Shown: positions 4,650-10,440 of the stretch, in pieces
Position numbering within the stretch: the first letter of the stretch is position 1
Layout of the letters: each line of letters begins with the position of its first letter
NCBI GenBank assembly: GCA_029883255.1
Contig: JAOUJL010000037.1
Coordinates: 1 to 10,619 of the forward strand
Length of the DNA: 10,619 nucleotides
Direction of reading: 5' to 3'
Origin: Candidatus Bathyarchaeota archaeon
GTDB taxonomy: Archaea; Thermoproteota; Bathyarchaeia; Bathyarchaeales; Bathyarchaeaceae
The notes under the pieces: model-generated
Told to the model about the DNA's origin: nothing
What the model saw: the letters and a program-made list of their open reading frames with translations, nothing else
Database searches by the model: none
Program-made: the position numbers and the translations under genes

Positions 4650-6047
4650 TTATGAAGTATGTTTCTTTAATGGAATGTAGAAGACATATTCACCTTCACT
4701 CTTCAAATAGTCTTCTTTGTACCCTCTCTTTCGGCATATAGCTAGAGCAGCTGGATGATCTGCATAAAACACAATCGAGTCAATGCCTCTGTTCCTCATA
4801 AATTCTTCAAAGAAATCGAAGAACCTCTTACCATAACCCCTTCTCCTGTACTCTTTCATCAGCCAAACTTCATGAAGCTCAACGAAGTCTTTTTTTCCTC
4901 CAAGAAGTTTCTCCAGTATCTCTATGTCCTCTTTATCTCTGGGAACTCCCTTCCTATGTTCCTCAGTGTTTGTTTCGTGCCAGATTGCATCACCAATAAT
5001 CTTGTTCTTCTCTCTCCAGACGATAAGGTGAGATGGGTCTTGAGTGATGATTCCTTCTTCAGTGACCCCAAGTTCTCCAGTGCCTTGTTCCCCTGCAAAT
5101 CCATTTCTCTTGTAATATTCCTTGAACTCTTCTAAGTCACAAGCATCATAATGATACATAAGTTCCTTGCAAGCATCGAATCCTAGTGGAGCATAAGTCA
5201 GCTTCTTCACAAGCAACTTACCTATTTCGCATGGAAACCGAATTTCTGGTCGATAGATAGGCGGAAGATCTTGAACACTTCTAATAGCCTCTAATGGAAA
5301 GTTTCTTAAGTCAGAGCGTAAGTCAACAGCAGAGTCGAAAATGAAGACTCCACAGATGCTAAGCACCCAATGCGCTTTTTCAGGATCATCAATTGTCAGG
5401 TTTTCGATCTCTTCGATAACCGTGTAGTGGCCAAGCTTAAGAAACACATATATTTCAGACTTTTTTTCCAACGCAGACATAAACAGACGAAAGGGTAGCC
5501 CTGCGTCCGTGTATCGCTTTTTTAGCCATTTCAAATATTTCACCTTTCCAAGAGTAGAGAAAGTATTCAGAGCTCTCCGTCTCTCTTTCTCGTCTCCAAA
5601 AGTGGAAGATGGAATCCCAAGAAAGCGTGGAGGTCTTAGCTCCTCGAAAAATGGATCCAAGTAGTCAAGTCCTTCGTAAGAAAGAAGATCTCCTCCAGTA
5701 AATATTACTTGAAGCTTTCCCGTCTCTTTGATAAAGTCGATCATTTTTGGGATCTGAGTTATCTTGCAGAAAACCTTCTCGAATTCTGCTTTTGGAACTG
5801 GTGGAAGATATAGAATCAGAGAACCGCAAAAAGGAATTTGGGCCCAAATATCACTCATACCAGCAAGTCCAAGGGAAGTGGTCGTTGCTACTGGCTTCTG
5901 AAGATTCACAAAACGCTCATCCGGCGGGTATCTGTCTTTTTCGAAAGAGAATTTTCCCTCTCGTATCCTTTTCACTAGGTTTTTCCATTCAGCTTTTTCT
6001 TTTTGGTCGTAGTCTTCCAGATATTCTCTGTCCAAATGCTTACCCAA
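4650..6047 (-). CDS. Large protein of unknown N-terminal domain with C-terminal GNAT acetyltransferase
   Basis: 465 aa. The last about 145 residues form a GNAT: LIVWREKNKIIGDAIWHE (strands around the core), ELHEVWLMKEYRRRGYGKRF with the acetyl-CoA loop RRRGYGK (401-407), then a helix and ALAICRKRGYKEDY near the end. The first about 310 residues resemble nothing I can name. They contain a small-residue TTTSLGLAGMSDIW stretch (about 56-69), IFTGGDLLSYEGLDYLDPFF, and a run of cysteines between about 270 and 305 without a clear metal motif. There is no signal peptide or membrane helix. The start is TTG 6047, right after an in-frame TAA; TTG 6035 is the alternative. A TTTATAAT box (about 6066-6073) lies about 23 bp upstream. 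A two-domain modifying enzyme or a self-contained toxin are guesses. Confidence 0.8.
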   Translation of the reverse strand: MGKHLDREYLEDYDQKEKAEWKNLVKRIREGKFSFEKDRYPPDERFVNLQKPVATTTSLGLAGMSDIWAQIPFCGSLILYLPPVPKAEFEKVFCKITQIPKMIDFIKETGKLQVIFTGGDLLSYEGLDYLDPFFEELRPPRFLGIPSSTFGDEKERRRALNTFSTLGKVKYLKWLKKRYTDAGLPFRLFMSALEKKSEIYVFLKLGHYTVIEEIENLTIDDPEKAHWVLSICGVFIFDSAVDLRSDLRNFPLEAIRSVQDLPPIYRPEIRFPCEIGKLLVKKLTYAPLGFDACKELMYHYDACDLEEFKEYYKRNGFAGEQGTGELGVTEEGIITQDPSHLIVWREKNKIIGDAIWHETNTEEHRKGVPRDKEDIEILEKLLGGKKDFVELHEVWLMKEYRRRGYGKRFFDFFEEFMRNRGIDSIVFYADHPAALAICRKRGYKEDYLKSEGEYVFYIPLKKHTS

Positions 6048-6065
6048 TTAATCTATGAAGGACTA

Positions 6066-6073
6066 ATTATAAA
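6066..6073 (-). promoter_or_regulatory. TATA box of the large GNAT gene
   Basis: On the minus strand CTATTTATAATTAG gives a near-consensus archaeal TTTATAAT. Its centre is about 23 bp before TTG 6047, so transcription should start at or next to the start codon. Confidence 0.6.
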
Positions 6074-6214
6074 TAGTATAGTTCTTTACAAAATGCAAAC
6101 TTCTTAGCAGTTTTACCATGTTGTTAAGGACAAGGATTTGATAATAACTGAAAACCTAGCTCTTCTTCATTCTCTTTAAAACTTGCATATTATCAACAAA
6201 CATTACATTCTAAA

Positions 6215-6240
6215 TAGTGAACTTAGTTAGTGAAGACAAA
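6215..6240 (+). repeat. Direct repeat copy 1: TAGTGAACTTAG / TTAGTGAAGACAAA
   Basis: Two near-direct TAGTGAA units. The same block, with a 5-bp insertion and a C-to-T change, recurs at 6889-6919. The two copies bracket the zinc-ribbon gene. They could be binding sites of that DNA-binding protein; this is inference. Confidence 0.55.
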
Positions 6241-6321
6241 GCACATGTCAAAACACGGAAAACCCAACATACTACTATACCGTGCACATCCTTAAATCTG
6301 AGATCTGACAATTTCAACTCA

Positions 6322-6783
6322 ATGAACCAGAAAAGAAAGCCTGGAAGGCCACGAGAATGGGTCTTAAACGATGAAATCATCAAAATACATGAGCTAACGA
6401 CTGAATTGAGAACACAAAACCCTAAGGTACACTGGTCTAGCATCAAAGGCATGTTGAAAATCCGACTGGAGCAACTGGGAAAGAAAGACCTTCTATCGAG
6501 ATTCGACAAGCTTTGGCCTCTAACGAAGCGGGTCATTCCATTACCCCCGCAATGCATATGTGGAAACAGGGTTTATTCTTACGATTACAGGAAGGTAGAA
6601 ACTGAACGTGAGCATTATTGGGAAATCTTTGCTAGATGTGTGAATCCAAACTGTCGTTATATGAGAAGATATTTGCCATCGGCAAGGTACATATGGTCAC
6701 GGCCTAAATCTGCCGCTAAAGAACTTGAAAAGACGCCAACTTTCTATCAGATGGACGGTCAGAAAGTGGAAGGCGAGAAATGA
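6322..6783 (+). CDS. AT-hook / zinc-ribbon DNA-binding protein
   Basis: 153 aa from ATG 6322. The N-terminus QKRKPGRPREW (3-13) has the GRP core of an AT-hook within basic residues. A charged helical middle follows (about 14-70). CICG (78-81) and CVNPNC (106-111) then form a four-cysteine ribbon, and the tail is basic. The pattern fits a plasmid-borne DNA-binding regulator or replication accessory protein; no named family is recognised. A CTTAAAT box at 6291-6297 is 28 bp before ATG 6322, favouring a leaderless start there. A GTG start at 6217 (35 residues longer) would put the TAGTGAA repeat inside the gene and is less likely. It is divergent from the large GNAT gene and the only plausible regulator in the element. 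Confidence 0.65.
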   Translation: MNQKRKPGRPREWVLNDEIIKIHELTTELRTQNPKVHWSSIKGMLKIRLEQLGKKDLLSRFDKLWPLTKRVIPLPPQCICGNRVYSYDYRKVETEREHYWEIFARCVNPNCRYMRRYLPSARYIWSRPKSAAKELEKTPTFYQMDGQKVEGEK

Positions 6784-6869
6784 TAATTGTGTACTGTATT
6801 AATGAGAAAGCACGTGCTGATTCTGTAGATTTGTTTTGTGAAGAGCATCATTGGATCTATATTTTTTAA
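6780..6869 (+). CDS. Possible 29-aa ORF overlapping the zinc-ribbon gene stop
   Basis: ATGA overlap: this ATG shares bases with the TGA of the upstream gene, the classic arrangement for translational coupling. The product starts MIIVYCINEKARADSVDLF and ends CEEHHWIYIF, with Cys6 and Cys20 and a His pair. It is too short to judge by composition and has no recognised relatives. Confidence 0.25.
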   Translation: MIIVYCINEKARADSVDLFCEEHHWIYIF

Positions 6870-6888
6870 ACAAACTATTGAACTCTAT

Positions 6889-6926
6889 TAGTGAACTTAG
6901 TGTAGTTAGTGAAGATAAAATAAAAA
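6889..6926 (+). promoter_or_regulatory. TAGTGAA direct repeat copy 2 fused to a TATA box
   Basis: TAGTGAACTTAG, TGTAG, then TTAGTGAAGATAAA, running into ATAAAATAAAAA (6915-6926). The TATA centre near 6920 predicts transcription start near 6944-6946, which coincides with the 5' side of the structured region and with the GGAACCTGGTTCC palindrome at 6944-6956. Confidence 0.6.
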
Positions 6927-6940
6927 CGTTAATGTTGATA

Positions 6941-7230
6941 TTAGGAACCTGGTTCCAGTCTTCAGCGTAAGGCTATATGCTTATAAGTCTCCACGAGAAC
7001 ATGTTTTTAGTAAAGTCTACTGATTTTTCCAGTGCTTTTCGTGGCTTTAAAGTCTGTACTGAGCAGAGTTCTGAGGGAACCGTAAAGACCGGGTTTGAGG
7101 GTTGGGTAAGGCTCTTAGTAAGTACAGCAAGGATCTAAACATCCTATAAGGGGTAATTATGATCTACTTACCCCTTTAACCCTAGGATCTTATAAGATAA
7201 GAGTTTAGATCTTTTCTGGTAAGTTCCTAA
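6941..7230 (+). ncRNA. Candidate structured non-coding RNA (about 290 nt)
   Basis: The ends pair: TTAGGAAC (6941-6948) with GTTCCTAA (7223-7230). Inside I see three domains. CCACGA (6991-6996) pairs with TCGTGG (7039-7044) and encloses ACTG/CAGT. CTGTACT plus GAGC (7054-7064) pairs with GCTC plus AGTACAG (7111-7127) and encloses GTTC/GAAC. A tall arm has AAGGATCTAAAC (7129-7140) with GTTTAGATCTTT (7203-7214, one G-U), ATCCTA (7141-7146) with TAGGAT (7183-7188), and AAGGGGTAA (7148-7156) with TTACCCCTT (7168-7176). A TATA box lies at the right distance upstream. I looked for RNase P and SRP RNA signatures and did not find them. A plasmid origin that folds as DNA is the main alternative. Confidence 0.5.
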
Positions 7231-7267
7231 ATATAGAAAAACATAAACAATAGCTCCTTTGAAAGAC

Positions 7268-7282
7268 CGAAACCAGGTTTCG
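7268..7282. promoter_or_regulatory. Palindrome CGAAACC-A-GGTTTCG (copy 2)
   Basis: Identical to 2419-2433, including the following ATC. It sits 38 bp after the structured RNA region and downstream of a CTAAATATAG box (7227-7236). Confidence 0.55.
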
Positions 7283-7357
7283 ATCTACTCTAGAATAACT
7301 AAAGACAAAATACAGATGTTAAGCCATTACATGTCCCTCATCACTTTGAAACTCTAA

Positions 7358-7402
7358 ATTTTATATATGGATGTTACCGAGCTGGAACGAAACCGGGTTT
7401 CG
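7358..7402 (+). promoter_or_regulatory. TATA box followed by palindrome CGAAACC-G-GGTTTCG (copy 3)
   Basis: TTTTATATA at about 7358-7366 is a strong archaeal TATA. The palindrome at 7388-7402 begins about 26 bp after the TATA centre, on the expected start site. A repressor bound there would block initiation. The transcript would lead toward int(N), about 230 bp away. Confidence 0.5.
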
Positions 7403-7628
7403 CTCATGTTTAGCTGTTCTAAAATGGAAAAGTACATGCATACAAGAGCTATTATGTAATGTTTAAGCCTTTTTCTGCTTCTATATCGCTTACAAGATGA
7501 TTGTGAAGTGGGTTTTTAACGCTTCATAACGCAATAACACATATCACCACTGAAGATTGATCGTTAATGGTCTTTTTATGTTAGAATCGACCATTCTGAT
7601 CGACCCTAGATATGTACAAGGTGAGTAT

Positions 7629-7979
7629 ATGGTTAAGATTGTATGTCAGGTCTGTGGAGTAATAGGCTATCTTCAGCATATTGGTAAGAACTACTATAGA
7701 GTTAGGCATTATGTTGGTTATGAGAATGGTAAACCATTTTTTACGTATCATAGGCAGGATCCTGAATATGTTCACAAGTTGCTGAGACAAAAAGTTATTG
7801 ACCAGATCGACCATAGTAACATTGACCCTAAAAATCTTAAGTCTCCTTCCTTTAACGAAAATAAGAGGGCGGGTAGCCTAGTATGGATAGGGCGCAAGCC
7901 TCCTAAGCTTGCGGTCGTGGGTTCAAATCCCACTCCGCCCGTTCTTGGGAGTTCTGAACTGCGTTCGCGCATGTTGTGA
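7629..7979 (+). CDS. Integrase N-terminal part, int(N), truncated by integration
   Basis: ATG 7629 is preceded by AAGGTGA with good spacing, so I prefer it to upstream starts. The first about 40 residues look like a small zinc finger (KIVCQVCG, then RVRHY and TYHR), a common N-terminal module of archaeal SSV-type integrases. The chain reads through the tRNA 5' half as RAGSLVWIGRKPP. After 7906 it leaves the element and translates the tRNA 3' half and flank as a meaningless tail of about 24 residues. About 93 residues are true integrase. Joined to int(C) the frame is kept and the enzyme would be about 366 aa. Alone this piece has no catalytic residues. Confidence 0.88.
   Translation: MVKIVCQVCGVIGYLQHIGKNYYRVRHYVGYENGKPFFTYHRQDPEYVHKLLRQKVIDQIDHSNIDPKNLKSPSFNENKRAGSLVWIGRKPPKLAVVGSNPTPPVLGSSELRSRML
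7779..7906 (+). repeat. Right attachment-site repeat
   Basis: Partner of 1436-1563, with 59 bp of perfect identity at 7848-7906. Identity ends after A38 of the tRNA, the last base of the anticodon loop; the next bases, GCTTG, are the 3' side of the anticodon stem and belong to the flank. Confidence 0.93.
7828..7835 (+). promoter_or_regulatory. Possible TATA box of tRNA-Arg inside int(N)
   Basis: CTAAAAAT is centred about 35 bp before the tRNA 5' end, in the range expected for archaeal tRNA promoters. The left copy (1485-1492) reads CTAAAAAC. The box sits within integrase codons, so the same DNA would serve two functions. Confidence 0.4.
7867..7941 (+). tRNA. tRNA-Arg (anticodon CCU)
   Basis: 75 nt, no intron, no encoded CCA. 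The acceptor stem GGGCGGG pairs with TCCGCCC (one G-U), with discriminator G. The D stem GCCT pairs with GGGC. The anticodon stem CAAGC pairs with GCTTG, with loop CTCCTAA and anticodon CCT at 7902-7904. The variable loop is CGGTC. The T arm GTGGG-TTCAAAT-CCCAC is canonical. CCU decodes AGG arginine codons. Its 5' half (7867-7906) is element-derived and its 3' half belongs to the original chromosomal gene, so the tRNA stays intact after integration. Confidence 0.97.
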
Positions 7980-8004
7980 GGAAAGCCAAAAGATTCTACT
8001 TAGT

Positions 8005-8041
8005 AGTTGTTGTTTTTTTCCTACGGGAAGAAGAAACAACT
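8005..8041 (+). terminator. Long hairpin with UNCG-type tetraloop
   Basis: AGTTGTTG and TTTTTTTCC pair through the loop TACG with GGAAGAAG and AAACAACT: 16 pairs, one bulged G and two G-U pairs. C-TACG-G is a UNCG-class tetraloop, unusually stable in RNA. The 5' arm has seven T. It could end the tRNA transcript or belong to a separate small RNA. Confidence 0.45.
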
Positions 8042-8323
8042 TCTGACTGTTCAAAAGCTGGACAAAAGATTGAGCGTTTCATTACACTGACAGATGTAGA
8101 CGGCAAAGGAAGTTTTGGAAATGATTTTTGGTGATGCGTGTGACGGAAAATAAGGAGTAGACGAAACTTCCGAATCTGTGTTGAGTGGCGTGTTAAAAAT
8201 CACACCTTGCACGCCATAGAAAACTGTGCTTCAAACTCTCGCCAATTCTTACTAAGGTTTCCGAAAAGTTGGCTGTTATCACTTTCTATGCGCATACTTA
8301 GGGGCGTTTACATGGCAAACAGG

Positions 8324-8331
8324 TTTATAAC
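8324..8331 (+). promoter_or_regulatory. TATA box of the MGMT-like gene
   Basis: TTTATAAC, near consensus. Its centre lies about 27 bp before GTG 8355 and 36 bp before ATG 8364. Confidence 0.65.
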
Positions 8332-8363
8332 GCTGTTCTTGTTTTACAAGATTTGTGGAGGCT

Positions 8364-8837
8364 ATGCCGACAAGAAAGAAGGGTTGGACAGAGAAATTGG
8401 CAGACAGCAAGGATCTGCCAAAAGTGGAGAAAATTACTGGCAAGATGAGCAAGAGATGGGGGACAGGCACGGTGGTTATCCCCGCGCCGATGGAAGTCGA
8501 TGAAATGATGAGAAGAGTGCCTGAGGGAAAACTCATCACTATTAACGAAATTCGCACGGCCCTAGCGAAGAAACACAAGGCGACAATCGGTTGCCCTATG
8601 ACCACCGGTATCTTCGCTTGGGTCGCAGCTCACGCCGCTGAAGAACAGAGCCAAGAGGGTAAAAAAGATACCACCCCTTACTGGCGCACCTTGAAAACGG
8701 GTGGGGTGATAAACCCGAAATATCCCGGCGGGGTTGAAAGACAGAAAAAACGTTTAGAAAAAGAGGGGCATAAGGTAATTCAAAAAGGCAAAAAATACAT
8801 AGTTGCCAATTACGAAAAATCACTGATAAAGCTTTGA
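8364..8837 (+). CDS. MGMT-family protein (alkyltransferase-like winged-helix domain)
   Basis: 157 aa from ATG 8364 (MPTRKKGWTEKL). VPEGKLITINEIRTALAKKH (52-71) is the helix-turn-helix part, and GCPMTTGIFAW (76-86) occupies the active-site position where O6-alkylguanine transferases have PCHRV; Cys77 is the candidate reactive residue. Later YWRTLK and NPKYPGG (117-123) match the conserved C-terminal loop. The fold would bind alkylated DNA. Because the Cys context differs from classical MGMT, true repair activity is uncertain and a damage-sensing role is possible. GTG 8355 is an alternative leaderless start; GGAGG just before ATG 8364 is closer than ideal. It is the first gene right of the tRNA, outside the element. 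Confidence 0.85.
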   Translation: MPTRKKGWTEKLADSKDLPKVEKITGKMSKRWGTGTVVIPAPMEVDEMMRRVPEGKLITINEIRTALAKKHKATIGCPMTTGIFAWVAAHAAEEQSQEGKKDTTPYWRTLKTGGVINPKYPGGVERQKKRLEKEGHKVIQKGKKYIVANYEKSLIKL

Positions 8838-9025
8838 CTCTTGGCAAAAACCGCGTCTTTTCTACTTGAACCCGAATGATGTTTCTATGCCGAATCTATA
8901 GAAACTCTATCAAAAACTTTTGCACGGAAGTTCTGCGGTCAGCAAGATCTGAGAATGCAGATGGATAATCGCCTTCCCAGATGATATATCCACTGAGCTT
9001 CTGGGGTAACAAAGAACACAAATAC

Positions 9026-9520
9026 TTAAGCCCGCACGCATGTAGTGTTGGCTTGAACGCAGACTTTACGCCAATCAATCGCTCTAACTGAGACTTCAAC
9101 CGTGGAACCCGCCGCTTCGGCCGTAGATTGGATGCGGTAGGTTCCATTTCCATAATCCGTTTCGCGGTACGTAGATACCAAGTTCCAGCCTGTTTTGCCA
9201 TAGTAACGTATGTTAAAACTTTTGGCTAGGGCTGGTTCATTCTCGTTGAAAAGTTTGCACGTTAACTCAACTTGTTTTTGTAGATCGAGCGCATGAATAA
9301 TAAAACCTTCCACATACAAGCTTGCGGTGATATTCGCTGGAAACTCGAATCTGGTTTCAGTGTCCATTCCAATAATTGTAAAGTTAAAATCCACGTAGCT
9401 GCTTGAAACTCCGAAGCCACTGGAACTCCACGCAATCCAGACTCCATCGTTGTAAGGTGAAACATTCCATAAAGACGCGTTTAAGATGTAGATTTTGGAT
9501 AAGCACCTTTGTTTAACCAT
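9026..9520 (-). CDS. Orphan beta-rich protein, probably extracellular, possibly 5'-truncated
   Basis: 164 aa from ATG 9520, rich in Ser, Thr, Asn and aromatic residues, with several N-glycosylation sequons (NAS, NFT, NIT, NGT, NTT). NGTYRIQSTAEAAGSTVEVSVRA looks like an Ig-like or carbohydrate-binding beta strand pair. There is no signal peptide or membrane anchor although the composition is that of a surface protein. The frame stays open upstream to a TAA near 9620 and reads VEIIPENLNKWFG before the Met, without a start codon. It may be the remains of a longer surface protein, or a normal gene with an unusual start. Its position downstream of archaellin genes fits a cell-surface locus. Confidence 0.5.
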   Translation of the reverse strand: MVKQRCLSKIYILNASLWNVSPYNDGVWIAWSSSGFGVSSSYVDFNFTIIGMDTETRFEFPANITASLYVEGFIIHALDLQKQVELTCKLFNENEPALAKSFNIRYYGKTGWNLVSTYRETDYGNGTYRIQSTAEAAGSTVEVSVRAIDWRKVCVQANTTCVRA

Positions 9521-9776
9521 GCCAAACCACTTGTTTAGGTTTTCAGGAATAATTTCGACTTGACTACGTGTGTTATGTTTACGAGTGAACTTAACACTGT
9601 TTGGTGTAAACTCGGTTTAATAGCTGAAACGTGTTTGCAAGGTGGGGTTTAACGAGCATTTGCTTTCTTCTCCGACTTCACGGAATAGTAACCCGTGGTA
9701 ATACTGAAGAGGCTGGACAGCGCTGAAAAACCATGGAAAATATTATGGGATTCTCAGCTGTTAAAACAAAGCACAG
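9521..9776. other. Spacer between archaellin operon and orphan gene
   Basis: Short frames only. One on the minus strand, about 22 codons starting near 9660 (MLVKPHLANTF), has no support. I found no signal peptide that could be joined to the orphan gene by a single frameshift. Confidence 0.35.
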
Positions 9777-9800
9777 TAAATAAAAATGAAAAAAAGGAGG
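9777..9800 (-). terminator. Oligo-T terminator of the archaellin operon
   Basis: On the minus strand, just after the stop codon: CCTTTTTTTCATTTTTATTT. Runs of seven and five T without a stem are the usual archaeal termination signal. Confidence 0.65.
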
Positions 9801-9806
9801 GGAAAT

Positions 9807-10436
9807 TTAGCCAAGATCGACGAACGAGTCTGCGGGCATGCCGCCTGGAGCAGTGCGGACAACGGTTAAAGCAGCGCCAACAGCAGTCTTGACCTCAATT
9901 TTCACAGTCTCATAGTCAGCAATCGTATGTCCTGTACCTAAGCGCATGACAAGAAACGCTTTCTCAGTAGATTCAAGAACAGTATCGACGTCACCGTTGT
10001 ATATCGCAAACTTAGCCTCGTCACCAGATAGGGCCAGAGTCGTGTTTAGAGCGTCCCAGTCCGTATCACTTGTTGACACTACGTCTTCATATATGTTCAG
10101 CAGTGTTGCGTTTGGCAAATACACTGTAACTATGACTGATTCATTACCGAAGTCTAACGATGCTTTGCCTACTGAAAGTTTTACTGGAAAGACTATGTAT
10201 TCAATGCTATTGGTAGAATCAGTTCTCCCCGTCACTAATCCGTCTAGTTGCAGTGCGCTCAATGCTTCTTCGATCCCTGAAGCCATAGTTTCCTTAGTCT
10301 TCTGAGTTGTGTAGAAGCCCATGTTTACGACTACGTAGCTTAGGGCTGCGGCGATTATGATGAAGGCTATCAACACTATGGCGGCTTCAATGCCGACTAT
10401 ACCTTTCTTGTTCTTGAACAGTCTTTTAAGAGACAT
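9807..10436 (-). CDS. Archaellin (archaeal flagellin)
   Basis: 209 aa, the structural subunit of the archaellum filament. The N-terminus RLFKNKKGIVGIEAAI shows the class III signal peptide: the prearchaellin peptidase would cut after Gly12 of KKG, leaving IVGIE with Glu at +5. The following hydrophobic helix (about 13-40) is the filament-core helix, and the rest is a beta-rich outer domain with sequons such as NST, NES and NAT. ATG 10436 starts 4 bp after the stop of the upstream archaellin, so they share an operon. An oligo-T terminator follows. Pilin-like proteins share the signal, but the length and the tandem paralog favour archaellin. Confidence 0.88.
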   Translation of the reverse strand: MSLKRLFKNKKGIVGIEAAIVLIAFIIIAAALSYVVVNMGFYTTQKTKETMASGIEEALSALQLDGLVTGRTDSTNSIEYIVFPVKLSVGKASLDFGNESVIVTVYLPNATLLNIYEDVVSTSDTDWDALNTTLALSGDEAKFAIYNGDVDTVLESTEKAFLVMRLGTGHTIADYETVKIEVKTAVGAALTVVRTAPGGMPADSFVDLG

Positions 10437-10440
10437 TGGT

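Larger units (their letters stand above)
6870..7628. other. Long gene-poor block of the element
   Basis: 759 bp without a convincing protein gene. In order it holds the second TAGTGAA repeat, a strong TATA box, a candidate structured RNA (6941-7230), a palindrome at 7268, an isolated TATA (TTTTATATA, about 7358-7366), a palindrome at 7388, and the leader of int(N). In the free circle this would be the region upstream of the integrase. It is the best candidate for an origin of replication and for regulatory RNA. Confidence 0.6.
1564..7906 (+). mobile_element. Integrated SSV-type genetic element, about 6.3 kb, in tRNA-Arg(CCU)
   Basis: The direct repeats at 1505-1563 and 7848-7906 bound it. 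The integrase gene is divided between its two ends, and the reading frames agree across the join: 7629-7906 plus 1564-2386 gives 1101 nt, about 366 aa. The exact crossover can lie anywhere in the 59-bp identity. Contents are two membrane proteins, a GNAT, a UDG-like protein, a GNAT with a large unknown N-terminal part, an AT-hook/zinc-ribbon protein, and a gene-poor block. No Rep, MCM, primase, capsid or packaging ATPase is evident, so it could be a defective plasmid or a satellite. Archaeal SSV-type elements are known to inactivate their integrase on insertion. Later excision would need enzyme supplied in trans. Confidence 0.9.
7942..8354. other. Non-coding stretch with several stem-loops
   Basis: No protein gene seen. 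Stems: 8005-8041 (strong, listed separately); GGAAGTTTTG (8108-8117) with CGAAACTTCC (8162-8171, one G-U); TGGCGTG (8186-8192) with CACGCCA (8210-8216). T-runs at 8012-8019 could end the tRNA transcript. The end of the stretch holds the MGMT promoter. Confidence 0.45.

Noticed and set aside
6941..7230. RNase P RNA or SRP RNA
   Set aside because: The overall size and end pairing fit, but the conserved GAGGAAAGTC and ACAGAA segments of RNase P RNA and the GGAAGG...AGCA loop of SRP RNA are missing, and such genes are not expected on a mobile element.
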